Assembly: GCA_017551515.1 (NCBI GenBank)
Contig: JAFZLK010000098.1
Location: 1 to 37,534 of the forward strand
Direction: 5' to 3'
DNA length: 37,534 bases
From: Bacteroidales bacterium
GTDB lineage: Bacteria > Bacteroidota > Bacteroidia > Bacteroidales > ML635J-15
In this document: piece by piece, positions 26,786-34,681 of the stretch
Numbering within the stretch: position 1 is the first letter of the stretch
How the letters are laid out: every line of letters starts with the position of its first letter
The notes under the pieces: generated by a model
What the model was told of the DNA's origin: nothing
The model's database searches: none
What the model saw: the letters and a program-made list of their open reading frames with translations, nothing else
Made by a program: the position numbers and the translations under genes

Positions 26786-27754
26786 CTAAAAATCAATTGA
26801 ATTAGCCAGTTTTCTGAAATTTTCCAGACATTTTTTCTCGTCACCGTACGAAATGCCGGTAACAACAAAGTATCTGTCGTTATCGAATAGCACAAGTTGA
26901 TATACGAATTCGGTTTTGAGGAATTTGCTGATTCCGCTAGCGTAGATTTCGTAGCCTGAAAGTTTGCCTGTGCTGTACTTTTGCGGTTCAAGGTTGCTGT
27001 TTTCTTCCCAAGTAATGGGATATAGCTTGATACGGTGATTGCAGATGTCTTTTTTCTGTGCTTCGGTGAACTGAATTCCGCTATGGGCTTCATGTATCGT
27101 GAGCGATGTCATGTCGTTGGTTTTCGATGGAATGTTGCCGTCGTCGGTGAAGGTTCGTGTGTCACCCATGGGTGGACATTCGATAAGGCCAGTTCCCGAA
27201 GTATCTACAGAGTATGAAAACGCATCTTGTATCGGTGTCGTTTCCATTTTGGGGTCAAAGATTATGCTTAGCAGAGAGTTGGTGATTTCGATGTTCATGT
27301 TATTTTGGACAGGCTTGGGCGTTGAACCCATGATGAGGTAGGTTTGTGTGCAGTTTCCTATTATCAATATAGATACGGCAAATTCCTTTTCGTTGATATA
27401 TTGGTCACCGTCAATCATCATGGCATCGAAGCCGTTGATTTTGAAGAATGTTTCTTTCATAACAACTATGCCTGCCTGAAACATTGATTTTTTGTCGAAA
27501 GTGTAGAAATTGCGGTTTACATCGCCTTCGAGAGCCTGTACAGAAATGTAACTTTCGGCTAAAGTGTGCTCGTAAGTGGTAGCGTTGCGGCGAGTGAACC
27601 CTTTGGGAAGTTTTATTTTTAACTTTGTGGTTTCAAAAGTGGTGTAATCTTTCGAATCGATGTTTGTGATTTCTATGGCTTTTGAGTTAATGCCTTGACA
27701 AACAGCGGCTAAACTTGCAATAACAAATAATATGACAAGAAAAATCCTGTTCAT
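26786..27754 (-). CDS. Secreted protein of unknown function
   Basis: 322 residues from ATG 27754, which opens the signal peptide MNRIFLVILFVIASLAAVCQ. An upstream TTG at 27775 lies inside the -7 promoter element and is rejected. The mature part has phrases such as IKLPKGFTRRNATTYEHTLA, FKINGFDAMMIDGDQYINEK and FVYQLVLFDNDRYFVVTGIS. These suggest two repeats of a small alpha/beta domain of the kind seen in proteins that handle a test for data fit (PsbP/LpqN-like). That resemblance is weak, and I assign no function. It is divergent from the T9SS plug gene. Confidence 0.65.
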   Translation of the reverse strand: MNRIFLVILFVIASLAAVCQGINSKAIEITNIDSKDYTTFETTKLKIKLPKGFTRRNATTYEHTLAESYISVQALEGDVNRNFYTFDKKSMFQAGIVVMKETFFKINGFDAMMIDGDQYINEKEFAVSILIIGNCTQTYLIMGSTPKPVQNNMNIEITNSLLSIIFDPKMETTPIQDAFSYSVDTSGTGLIECPPMGDTRTFTDDGNIPSKTNDMTSLTIHEAHSGIQFTEAQKKDICNHRIKLYPITWEENSNLEPQKYSTGKLSGYEIYASGISKFLKTEFVYQLVLFDNDRYFVVTGISYGDEKKCLENFRKLANSIDF

Positions 27755-27772
27755 TTGCGAAAAAAAATTTTT

Positions 27773-27780
27773 CAAATATA
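27773..27780 (-). promoter_or_regulatory. -7 element for the 27754 gene
   Basis: TATATTTG on the minus strand, placing transcription start near 27766 and supporting translation from the ATG at 27754. Confidence 0.55.
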
Positions 27781-27817
27781 AATAATAATGTGTTATTTCG
27801 TGAAAAATTTTTGAACG

Positions 27818-29110
27818 ATGAATTTCAAACTCGTCATATTGTCTGCGTTGCTGATGCTTTGCTCTGGTTTATATGCGTTTGATTTTGAACGAGATACTGT
27901 GGCTTGCATTGACCGTGTCTATGAAAAGAACCTGAAAACCGTTCGCTTGCATTTGCAGGACTGGGAAGTTTCGTATCCGGTGATGGAGCTTTATGGCGAG
28001 GTTGGACTTGAATTTTCATTCGATCAGATAGAATCGCAGCCGCAGGATTATTTCTATACCGTTATGCATTGCACTTACGATTGGAAGCCTTCTAATCTGA
28101 TGTTTGTCGATTATGCAGACGGTTTTGATGAGAATGAAATTCGCAACTACGATGAATCGCAGAGTACCTATGTGCAATACACGCATTTTTCGTTAAACCT
28201 GCCAAACGATGATTTGCAACTGAAACTTTCTGGGAATTACTTGCTTATCGTTTTTGTGAAGGAGCCAGTGGAAAGGATTGTCTGCACAAAAAGGTTTATG
28301 GTTTACGAAAATCTTGTTACGGTTGAAGGTCGAGTAATTTCTAATGTGCTTGGCGAATTCAAAAAGGAATACCAAAAGGTAGATTTTGCAATAATTCCGA
28401 AAAACTATCCCATTTACAATCCGCTTGATGAGTTGAAGGTTACGCTAATGCAGAATTATCAGTGCGATGAGGCTTATACCGAAATGCAACCGTCGTTTGT
28501 TGGCAATGATTCGTATAGATTCGATTGGGAGGACAAATATTTGTTTAATGCTGCAAACGAGTACAGATATTTCAATTTCAACAATTTGGAACTAAATTCG
28601 GAATATGTTGAGCATATAGAGTATCGCAAGCCGTACTATTACATAGATCTTGTTCCTGGTAAGTCCCATTATTTCGAGCCGTATGCGAGTGCCGAGGACA
28701 TAGATGGTGGTTACATAATTAAGACCAATCGTCGCAACAACAATAATTTCCCCGAAATCCAGTCGGAGTATGCCATCGTGCGTTTCCGATTGAACAATCC
28801 TTTGATGCTTGGCGGTGCGAGTGTTTATTTGTATGGTGCACTTACCAATTATGAGATTTCTCCGCAGTACAAGATGAAGTACAAAATGGAGACGCATTGC
28901 TACGAATTGCTGATGTTCTTGAAGCAGGGTTACTACAATTATAGATATGTAGTTGTTTCCGAGGGCGAAGGTGCAGGAATGGATAGATTTTTCTTCGAAG
29001 GAAGTCACAAACAGACCGAAAACGACTACCAGTTGTTTGTGTATCACCGCAATCCCAGCGAATCGTACGATAGATTGATAAATTACACGAAGTTTAATAG
29101 TAGAAACTAG
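27818..29110 (+). CDS. Type IX secretion system plug-family protein (DUF5103)
   Basis: 430 residues with signal peptide MNFKLVILSALLMLCSGLYA. The N-terminal domain matches the T9SS plug/DUF5103 pattern I know: KTVRLHLQDWEVSYPVMEL, FSFDQIESQPQDYFYTVMHC, TYDWKPSNLMFVDYADGFDE, then YTHFSLNLPNDD and LSGNYLLIVF. The second half is beta-rich (ASVYLYGALTNYEISPQYKM, KQGYYNYRYVVV) and ends with DRFFFEGSHKQTENDYQLFV. In Flavobacterium the Plug protein closes the SprA translocon from the periplasmic side. Its presence implies a type IX system in this genome, a plausible exporter for the giant adhesin at 1-10766. Confidence 0.85.
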   Translation: MNFKLVILSALLMLCSGLYAFDFERDTVACIDRVYEKNLKTVRLHLQDWEVSYPVMELYGEVGLEFSFDQIESQPQDYFYTVMHCTYDWKPSNLMFVDYADGFDENEIRNYDESQSTYVQYTHFSLNLPNDDLQLKLSGNYLLIVFVKEPVERIVCTKRFMVYENLVTVEGRVISNVLGEFKKEYQKVDFAIIPKNYPIYNPLDELKVTLMQNYQCDEAYTEMQPSFVGNDSYRFDWEDKYLFNAANEYRYFNFNNLELNSEYVEHIEYRKPYYYIDLVPGKSHYFEPYASAEDIDGGYIIKTNRRNNNNFPEIQSEYAIVRFRLNNPLMLGGASVYLYGALTNYEISPQYKMKYKMETHCYELLMFLKQGYYNYRYVVVSEGEGAGMDRFFFEGSHKQTENDYQLFVYHRNPSESYDRLINYTKFNSRN

Positions 29111-29400
29111 GAGGCTGACGCCGTTTCAACGCTTCGCTGTTTGAATGCCTGCGCCGTTTCTCGCTACGCTGTTTCAAGTTTCTGGGTTTATATGCTTCTC
29201 TGTTTGAAAGTTTCTAAGTTTCAAAGCATCAAATAATTAAACAACATCAAACAACTATAAACAATTAGAAACTGCTTTAGCCGTAGAAACCTAGAGACAA
29301 TTATAAACGTCATAGGCATAGAACGGTGTAGTCCTCAACGAAGTTAAACTTAGAAACAATTAGAAACGCCGTAGGCATAAAAACGGCTTTAGCCTTTGCA
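29110..29400. repeat. Hairpin-repeat patch in both orientations (340-bp gap)
   Basis: The gap starts with forward units (GGCTGACGCCGTTTC, GCCTGCGCCGTTTC), passes through an AT-rich stretch (catcaaacaactataaac), and ends with reverse-orientation units (TTAGCCGTAGAAACC, GCCGTAGGCATAAAAACGG, GGCTTTAGCC). No gene is visible before the tRNA-Leu promoter. Confidence 0.8.
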
Positions 29401-29407
29401 ACTTTTT

Positions 29408-29438
29408 TTTGTGGCAAATAAAATTTGTTGTATCTTTG
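29408..29438 (+). promoter_or_regulatory. Promoter of tRNA-Leu
   Basis: TTTG (29408-29411), 19 nt, TATCTTTG (29431-29438). It is an excellent match, and transcription would start a few bases before the mature 5' end at 29451. Confidence 0.8.
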
Positions 29439-29450
29439 CGGTCGCAAAAT

Positions 29451-29534
29451 GCCCAAGTGGCGGAATTGGTAGACGCGCTGGTTTCAGGGACCAGTGTTCG
29501 CAAGGACGTGCAGGTTCGAGCCCTGTCTCGGGCA
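29451..29534 (+). tRNA. tRNA-Leu(CAG)
   Basis: 84 nt with a long variable arm. The anticodon stem CTGGT/ACCAG encloses loop TTCAGGG with anticodon CAG at 29485-29487. The D-arm GGCGGAATTGGTAGAC and T-arm GCAGGTTCGAGCCCTGT are typical. In the acceptor stem GCCCAAG/CTCGGGC the fifth pair is A-C (29455 with 29529), a mismatch. The discriminator is A, and CCA is not encoded. Confidence 0.95.
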
Positions 29535-29537
29535 CAG

Positions 29538-29565
29538 AAAAAAGACGGATTCCGTCTTTTTTTTT
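29538..29565 (+). terminator. Terminator of tRNA-Leu
   Basis: A10-type stem AAAAAAGACG (29538-29547) pairs with CGTCTTTTTT (29553-29562), with a T run through 29565. Confidence 0.9.
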
Positions 29566-29665
29566 GTTTTGTGTATTTTGTTGAAAATCAAATCGATAAT
29601 GATGTTTTAAACATCGTGCGTTTGAACATTTTCTCTAAAAAACTGCGTAACTGGTTGAAAATGCC

Positions 29666-29673
29666 TATCTTTG
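29666..29673 (+). promoter_or_regulatory. -7 element of the lipoprotein pair
   Basis: TATCTTTG. It places transcription start near 29680, which favours the ATG at 29696 over the one at 29687. Confidence 0.55.
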
Positions 29674-29695
29674 TAAGTTAATTTATATGTTGTAT

Positions 29696-30154
29696 ATGCG
29701 AAAATTGGTTGCTATTTTATTGGTATATACGCTGTTAAGCATTTCTCTAGATTCTTGTACAAGCTATGAGAACGGACCTGCCTTTTCGTTAAGGTCGCCA
29801 ATGACTAGAATAGTTGGAGAATGGTATCTTGCGGACTTATTGGTTAACGACAAGCACGAGCAAACCCTGTTCGACAGAGAGGCTTCGACTGTTTTTATAT
29901 TGAATAATAACGGAACATACTCCTATTCAATGCAAATGGTGAGGGCTTTGAATGAAAGGTCAGGGATGTGGTCGTTTGGTGAGGACAAGACAGAATTGAT
30001 TCTTACTGAAGTAGATTCGTTGAATGGAAATAATGAGCATAACTATAAGATAACTAGGTTGTCGAGTACTGAAATGTGGCTGGTTAATGGTAGCGACGAA
30101 TATTTGGGCTACGATGACCTTATCGAGCGCCATTTTGAAAAGAAACAAGAATAA
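29696..30154 (+). CDS. Lipocalin-like lipoprotein
   Basis: 152 residues from ATG 29696. The lipoprotein signal is MRKLVAILLVYTLLSISLDS with a Cys directly after (lipobox-like LDSC). The mature part follows the lipocalin-like/DUF pattern of small Bacteroidota lipoproteins: RIVGEWYLADLLVND, FILNNNGTYSYSM, SGMWSFGEDKTELILTEVD, then YKITRLSSTEMWLVN. Such proteins fold as a small beta barrel; the ligand is unknown. A related lipoprotein gene starts 12 nt downstream, so the two form a short operon, probably after duplication. Confidence 0.7.
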   Translation: MRKLVAILLVYTLLSISLDSCTSYENGPAFSLRSPMTRIVGEWYLADLLVNDKHEQTLFDREASTVFILNNNGTYSYSMQMVRALNERSGMWSFGEDKTELILTEVDSLNGNNEHNYKITRLSSTEMWLVNGSDEYLGYDDLIERHFEKKQE

Positions 30155-30165
30155 AAACGAGAGTC

Positions 30166-30726
30166 ATGAAGAACCGAATTTGTTTAGTTGTCGTTTTGAC
30201 ATTGATAGTTGGATTATTTTTTTCTTCATGTAAGAAATATGAAGAGGATTACGGGCTGATGCTTAAGACTCCGAAAGGTCGTCTTGTCGGCACATGGAAA
30301 ATCACGCAGATAGAATCGGACACCATAATAAAAATGTCTGATTTTGCTATGTTTGGAGAACTTTTGATGACATTTGAAAAGGACGAGAGCGGAAATCTCA
30401 AGTTCAAGGACAATGGTCTTGGTGACATTTTATCTGATATTGACTGGGAGGAACTGATGAGTGAAATGCAGGATTCAACCATGAATGCGGACAGTATTTC
30501 CGAGGGACTTGAAAATATAGATTTCTCATCTATGCTTTCGAACGGAACCGATTTCAAATGGGCTTTCGACAGCAAGAAAGAGTATATAAAGTTAAACTTT
30601 TTGGATGCCACTACAAATTCGTATTCCGAAGATATCAATATGAAAATCCTTTCGCTCTGCAAGTCCGACTGCAAGCTACGCTACGAAGAAGATTCGACAA
30701 GGGTTGATATATCGATGCAGAAATAA
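30166..30726 (+). CDS. Lipocalin-like lipoprotein, paralogue of the preceding gene
   Basis: 186 residues. The signal ends at LIVGLFFSSCKKYEED (lipobox FSSC). The start of the mature domain is parallel to the upstream gene: LKTPKGRLVGTWKITQIESD here against LRSPMTRIVGEWYLADLLVN there. An acidic insertion of about 60 residues (DILSDIDWEELMSEMQDSTM) precedes the final beta strands (KWAFDSKKEYIKLNFLDATT). Function is unknown; it is probably outer-membrane anchored and co-transcribed with its neighbour. Confidence 0.7.
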   Translation: MKNRICLVVVLTLIVGLFFSSCKKYEEDYGLMLKTPKGRLVGTWKITQIESDTIIKMSDFAMFGELLMTFEKDESGNLKFKDNGLGDILSDIDWEELMSEMQDSTMNADSISEGLENIDFSSMLSNGTDFKWAFDSKKEYIKLNFLDATTNSYSEDINMKILSLCKSDCKLRYEEDSTRVDISMQK

Positions 30727-30804
30727 GGCTTCGCTACGATAGAAATTGTAACGATAATACAAGATTAAGTCCCCAAGTGACTTCCTTTTTCGTAAAAAAA
30801 GTTG

Positions 30805-30812
30805 TATATTTG
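30805..30812 (+). promoter_or_regulatory. -7 element upstream of a 42-residue gene
   Basis: TATATTTG, 23 nt before the ATG at 30836, matching TAnnTTTG. No exact TTTG lies 19-21 nt upstream (a TTTC-type match only). Confidence 0.5.
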
Positions 30813-30835
30813 TTGCCATAAAGGTATTCAATATT

Positions 30836-30964
30836 ATGCCAGAAAAAAAACACATAGAAGATAGCAATTCGCTTTCGGTAGCTTCAGAACCAGTTGCTGA
30901 ATATGGTGTTGCAGCCAAGCGTATGTCTGTTGACGAGTACTTCGATATCTTCATAAGATGGTAG
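30836..30964 (+). CDS. Small acidic protein, 42 residues
   Basis: ATG at 30836, stop TAG at 30962-30964. The protein begins MPEKKHIEDSNSLSVASEPV, continues AEYGVAAKRMSVDEYFDIFI, and ends RW. The ending 'MSVDEYFD' resembles short uncharacterised proteins of Bacteroidales in which a similar MTVDEYFD motif precedes a longer charged tail; here the tail is missing. That resemblance is from memory. It has its own -7 element and lies in a gap of 354 bp between the lipoprotein pair and hutU. The remaining 116 bp to hutU show only T-rich sequence. Confidence 0.5.
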   Translation: MPEKKHIEDSNSLSVASEPVAEYGVAAKRMSVDEYFDIFIRW

Positions 30965-31080
30965 ATGAATTTTTTGTTTCTGAACGTATATAAATTATAA
31001 CCTGAGCAATACCATTTTCATAGCGTATTTTTTTTGCGCCATGCTTGTTTTTTTTACTAATTTTACGCCAATAATTTTAA

Positions 31081-33105
31081 ATGTATAACACGATGATTAC
31101 AAAGGAAGAATTTCAGAAGTTAATCTTGCAGGGTATTCCCGATGAATTGCCGGAACCTGCTGTATATGAACCCGAAATAAATCATGCTCCTATAAGGAAG
31201 CAGATTCTCACTAACGATGAAAAGAAACTTGCAATAAGGAATGCGCTTCGCTATTTCCCTGCAAAATTCCACAAGACACTTGCTCCGGAATTCAAGAACG
31301 AATTGGAAACATACGGAAGAATCTACATGTATCGTTTCCGTCCGAAATACAAGATGTTCGCTCGCGATATTACTTGGTTCCCTCACAAGAGCACTCAGGC
31401 CGCCGCTATTATGCTTATGATTTCCAATAACTTGGATTATGCAGTGGCTCAGCATCCGCACGAACTTATCACTTACGGTGGAAATGGCGCAGTATTCCAG
31501 AACTGGGCTCAGTACCTGCTTACAATGCAGTACCTTGCCAACATGACCGACGAGCAGACGTTGGTTATGTATTCCGGTCACCCGATGGGACTTTATCCAT
31601 CGCACAAGGATGCTCCGCGCGTGGTCGTTACAAACGGTATGGTAATTCCAAACTACTCGAAGCCAGACCATTGGGAAAAGTTCAACGCAATGGGCGTTTC
31701 GCAGTACGGACAGATGACAGCAGGTTCTTATATGTATATAGGTCCACAGGGAATCGTTCATGGAACAACCATCACAGTGCTCAACGCTTGCCGTAAGATT
31801 GCAAAGCACGGCGAAGGTCCGGAAGGCCGTTTGTTCGTTACTGCTGGTCTTGGCGGTATGAGCGGTGCTCAGCCAAAGGCAGCAAACATCGCAGGTGTTG
31901 TAAGCATTTGCGCCGAAATAAATCCAAAGGCAGCCAATAAGCGCTACGAACAGGGCTGGGTGGACGAAATAATTGATGATGTTGACAAGGCAATCGACAC
32001 TGCACTTGCATGGCAGAAGAAGAAAGAGCGTCACTCTATTGCTTACCTTGGCAATGTGGTTGACTTGTGGGAACGCCTTGCTACTCGCGACATAAAGGTT
32101 GACCTTGGTAGCGACCAGACTTCGCTTCACAATCCGTGGGCAGGCGGTTATTATCCTGTTGGACTTTCGTACGAACAGTCAATCGACATGATGGCTCACA
32201 ACCCCGAGAAGTTCAAGGAGGCTGTCCAGGCATCGTTGAGGCGACAGGTTGATGCAATCAACAAGTTGACAGCAAAGGGAATGTATTTCTTCGACTATGG
32301 AAACGCCTTCCTGCTCGAAAGTTCGCGCGCTGGTGCCGACATTATGGCTCCGAATGGAATAGATTTCCGCTATCCGTCGTATGTTCAGGATATTATGGGA
32401 CCAATGTGCTTCGACTATGGTTTCGGACCGTTCCGCTGGGTTTGCACATCGAGTTTGCCTGAAGACCTTGAAGTAACCGACAACCTTGCAATGCAGGTAT
32501 TGGAAGACATCGCAAAGGATGCTCCTGCAGAAATTTCACAACAGATGCGCGACAACATTCGTTGGATTAGCGAGGCAAAGAAAAACAAGCTTGTCGTTGG
32601 TTCGCAGGCTCGTATCCTTTATGCCGATGCCGAGGGCCGTATCAAGATTGCAAAGGCATTCAACGATGCAATCCGCGATGGTCGTTTGAAACAGCCTGTT
32701 GTTCTTGGCCGCGACCACCACGATGTTTCGGGTACTGACTCTCCGTTCCGCGAGACATCAAACATCTACGATGGCAGTAAGTTTACCGCCGATATGGTAA
32801 TTCAGAATGTCATTGGCGACTCGTTCCGAGGTGCAACTTGGGTTTCAATCCACAATGGCGGTGGAGTTGGCTGGGGCGAAGTTATCAATGGCGGTTTCGG
32901 AATGGTTCTCGATGGCAGTGCCGAGGCAGAACGCCGCTTGAAACTTATGCTTCTCTGGGATGTCAACAACGGAATCAGCCGCCGCAGCTGGGCACGCAAC
33001 GAGGGCGCAATGTTCGCCATCAAGCGCGCTATGGAGGAATATCCCGAAATGAAGGTTACTGTTCCGAATCTGGCAGACGATGATTTGATAAACTCATTGT
33101 ATTAA
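31081..33105 (+). CDS. hutU: Urocanate hydratase (long form)
   Basis: 674 residues; a second in-frame ATG at 31093 is an alternative start. The enzyme converts urocanate to imidazolonepropionate, the second step of histidine breakdown, with NAD+ as electrophilic cofactor. Signature segments are YSGHPMGLYPSHKDAPRVVV, GLGGMSGAQPKAANIAGVVS, DLGSDQTSLHNPWAGGYYPV and the active-site cysteine C455 in YGFGPFRWVCTSSLPEDLE. NGGGVGWGEVINGGFGMVLD is near the C-terminus. The length of about 675 fits the form with an insertion found in Bacteroidota. No hutH, hutI or ftcD lies in the window, so it is separated from the rest of the pathway. A terminator follows. Confidence 0.95.
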   Translation: MYNTMITKEEFQKLILQGIPDELPEPAVYEPEINHAPIRKQILTNDEKKLAIRNALRYFPAKFHKTLAPEFKNELETYGRIYMYRFRPKYKMFARDITWFPHKSTQAAAIMLMISNNLDYAVAQHPHELITYGGNGAVFQNWAQYLLTMQYLANMTDEQTLVMYSGHPMGLYPSHKDAPRVVVTNGMVIPNYSKPDHWEKFNAMGVSQYGQMTAGSYMYIGPQGIVHGTTITVLNACRKIAKHGEGPEGRLFVTAGLGGMSGAQPKAANIAGVVSICAEINPKAANKRYEQGWVDEIIDDVDKAIDTALAWQKKKERHSIAYLGNVVDLWERLATRDIKVDLGSDQTSLHNPWAGGYYPVGLSYEQSIDMMAHNPEKFKEAVQASLRRQVDAINKLTAKGMYFFDYGNAFLLESSRAGADIMAPNGIDFRYPSYVQDIMGPMCFDYGFGPFRWVCTSSLPEDLEVTDNLAMQVLEDIAKDAPAEISQQMRDNIRWISEAKKNKLVVGSQARILYADAEGRIKIAKAFNDAIRDGRLKQPVVLGRDHHDVSGTDSPFRETSNIYDGSKFTADMVIQNVIGDSFRGATWVSIHNGGGVGWGEVINGGFGMVLDGSAEAERRLKLMLLWDVNNGISRRSWARNEGAMFAIKRAMEEYPEMKVTVPNLADDDLINSLY

Positions 33106-33113
33106 CAATATTG

Positions 33114-33153
33114 GTTTTCGGCTGTGCTTGGAAGTGCAGCCGAAAACTTTTTA
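33114..33153 (+). terminator. Terminator after hutU
   Basis: Perfect 11-bp stem GTTTTCGGCTG (33114-33124) with CAGCCGAAAAC (33137-33147), then TTTTTAT. Confidence 0.9.
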
Positions 33154-33188
33154 TAGAACGATAGGATTGTCTAATTAAAACATACATT

Positions 33189-34511
33189 ATGAAGCAATAT
33201 GTCCGTATATTAATAGCGTTTGCACTTCTAATATTAAGTGGAGGTGTATTTGCACAAAATCTCTTCGATAGGGCAAAGTTGGACAATTATTTCGATAAAC
33301 TTGAAAAAAACAACAAGTTTATGGGAAGTGTTGCCGTCGCGAAGAACGGGGAGATTATCTACACAAAAGCAATCGGCTATGCTGATGTCGAAAACAAGGT
33401 TAAAGCAACCGAAAAATCCAAATATAGAATCGGTTCTGCCTCGAAATCGTTTACGGCGGTTTTGGTTTTGAAGGCTGTCGAAGAAAAGAAAATAGACCTT
33501 GACCAAACTATTGACAAATGGTTTCCTACAATCGCAAATTCACAGAAAATAACTGTAAGGCATTTGCTAAGCCATAGGAGCGGAATACACGATTTTACAC
33601 ACGACGATGACTATCTGGATTGGTGTACGCAACCAAAGACGGAAAACGAAATGCTGGCGATTATCGAAAAAGGCGGCAGCGATTTTGAGCCCGACAGCAA
33701 GTCCGACTACAGCAATTCGAACTATGTGTTGTTGACCTACATGCTTGAAAAGACTTTCTCGAAACCATATTCCGACTTGTTGCAGGAATACATTGTCAAG
33801 CCAATTGGTCTGACCGACACATATATTTTTGGAAAAACCAACCCGAACAACAACGAATGCAGGTCATACCGCTTCTTGGGTTCTTGGAAGGTAGAAAACG
33901 AAACAGACTGGACTGTTCCGATGGGTGCGGGTGCAATAGTGTCAACGCCTACCGACTTGACAAAATTCGCTGATGCTTTGTTTGGAGGAAGGCTTGTGTC
34001 TGATGAAAGTCTGGAAACAATGAAAACCATTAAGGACGACTATGGTCTCGGACTGTTCGAGATTCCTTTTGGCGATAACATTGGTTTAGGGCACACGGGT
34101 GCAATAGATGGTTTTGTTACTGTTTATTCTCATTTTGCCGACGGTAATATTTCGTATGCCATGACTTCTAACGGGAATAATTTTAAAATAGGAGCGATTA
34201 AAAAGGCGGTCTTAAGCGCTGTTTACGGCAAACCTTACGAACTCCCGGAATTCTATAATGTGGCTTCGGAGGATTTGGACATTTATTTGGGCGTATATGT
34301 TTCTAAGAAAATAGGTTTGGATTTTATTGTCACAAAAGAAGGAAACACATTGATTGCGCAGATTGGAGATGATGCTATCCCGCTTGAGGCAGTTGACAAG
34401 GACAAATTTAGGTGCGACCAGATAGGTGCAAAATTTGAATTTAATCCGAAAAAGAATACAATGACTTTATTCCAGAATGGAGCGAAATTAGTTTTACGAA
34501 AGAAAATGTAA
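33189..34511 (+). CDS. Beta-lactamase-fold serine hydrolase (class C / PBP-like)
   Basis: 440 residues with signal peptide MKQYVRILIAFALLILSGGVFAQ. The catalytic set of the family is present: S83-A-S-K86 (SxxK) in RIGSASKSFTAVLVL, Y174-S-N176 (YxN) in SDYSNSNYVLL, and H302-T-G304 in GLGHTGAIDGF. A C-terminal beta-rich domain (residues about 350-440, DLDIYLGVYVSKKIGLDFIV) resembles the DUF3471-type tail. Such enzymes are periplasmic esterases, D-amino-acid peptidases or carboxypeptidases; resistance to beta-lactams should not be assumed. It lies between hutU and a decayed copy of the hutU 3' end, which suggests it took part in a local duplication. Confidence 0.85.
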   Translation: MKQYVRILIAFALLILSGGVFAQNLFDRAKLDNYFDKLEKNNKFMGSVAVAKNGEIIYTKAIGYADVENKVKATEKSKYRIGSASKSFTAVLVLKAVEEKKIDLDQTIDKWFPTIANSQKITVRHLLSHRSGIHDFTHDDDYLDWCTQPKTENEMLAIIEKGGSDFEPDSKSDYSNSNYVLLTYMLEKTFSKPYSDLLQEYIVKPIGLTDTYIFGKTNPNNNECRSYRFLGSWKVENETDWTVPMGAGAIVSTPTDLTKFADALFGGRLVSDESLETMKTIKDDYGLGLFEIPFGDNIGLGHTGAIDGFVTVYSHFADGNISYAMTSNGNNFKIGAIKKAVLSAVYGKPYELPEFYNVASEDLDIYLGVYVSKKIGLDFIVTKEGNTLIAQIGDDAIPLEAVDKDKFRCDQIGAKFEFNPKKNTMTLFQNGAKLVLRKKM

Positions 34512-34555
34512 TATCCCGAAATTAAGGTTACGATTTGATAAATTCGTTGTATTAA
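34510..34555 (+). pseudogene. Decayed copy of the hutU 3' end
   Basis: After the serine hydrolase stop, the sequence repeats the last codons of hutU (33039-33105). AATATCCCGAAAT, AAGGTTAC and GATTTGATAAA are shared, and so is the final TTGTATTAA. Compared with hutU, 22 nt are deleted and about three bases differ. It encodes nothing by itself. Confidence 0.8.
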
Positions 34556-34580
34556 AAGGCAATTCGCACATATATCACAT

Positions 34581-34618
34581 ATTTCCGCAATTCAGGCAGG
34601 GGCTTGGGTTGCGGAAAT
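34581..34618 (+). terminator. Possible terminator after the serine hydrolase gene
   Basis: 10-bp stem ATTTCCGCAA (34581-34590) with TTGCGGAAAT (34609-34618) and an 18-nt loop, followed by TCATTTTA. The T run is weak. Confidence 0.5.
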
Positions 34619-34646
34619 TCATTTTAACAAAATCCTAAATTTCAAA

Positions 34647-34662
34647 TATTTTTGTATTTTTG
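34647..34662 (+). promoter_or_regulatory. Tandem -7 elements of the DUF1016 gene
   Basis: Two adjacent TATTTTTG boxes (34647-34654 and 34655-34662). Transcription from the second would begin close to 34669 and supports the ATG at 34682 over an in-frame TTG at 34652. Confidence 0.5.
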
Positions 34663-34681
34663 CTCAAAACAGAAAACAACA

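Noticed and set aside
31120..32130. 336-codon minus-strand frame opposite hutU
   Set aside because: It lies antisense to the well conserved hutU gene, and its peptide has no recognisable domain; a shadow frame from codon bias.
33189..34511. Beta-lactam resistance gene
   Set aside because: Only the general SxxK/YxN/HxG serine-hydrolase set is seen, together with a C-terminal domain typical of peptidases or esterases; resistance cannot be claimed.
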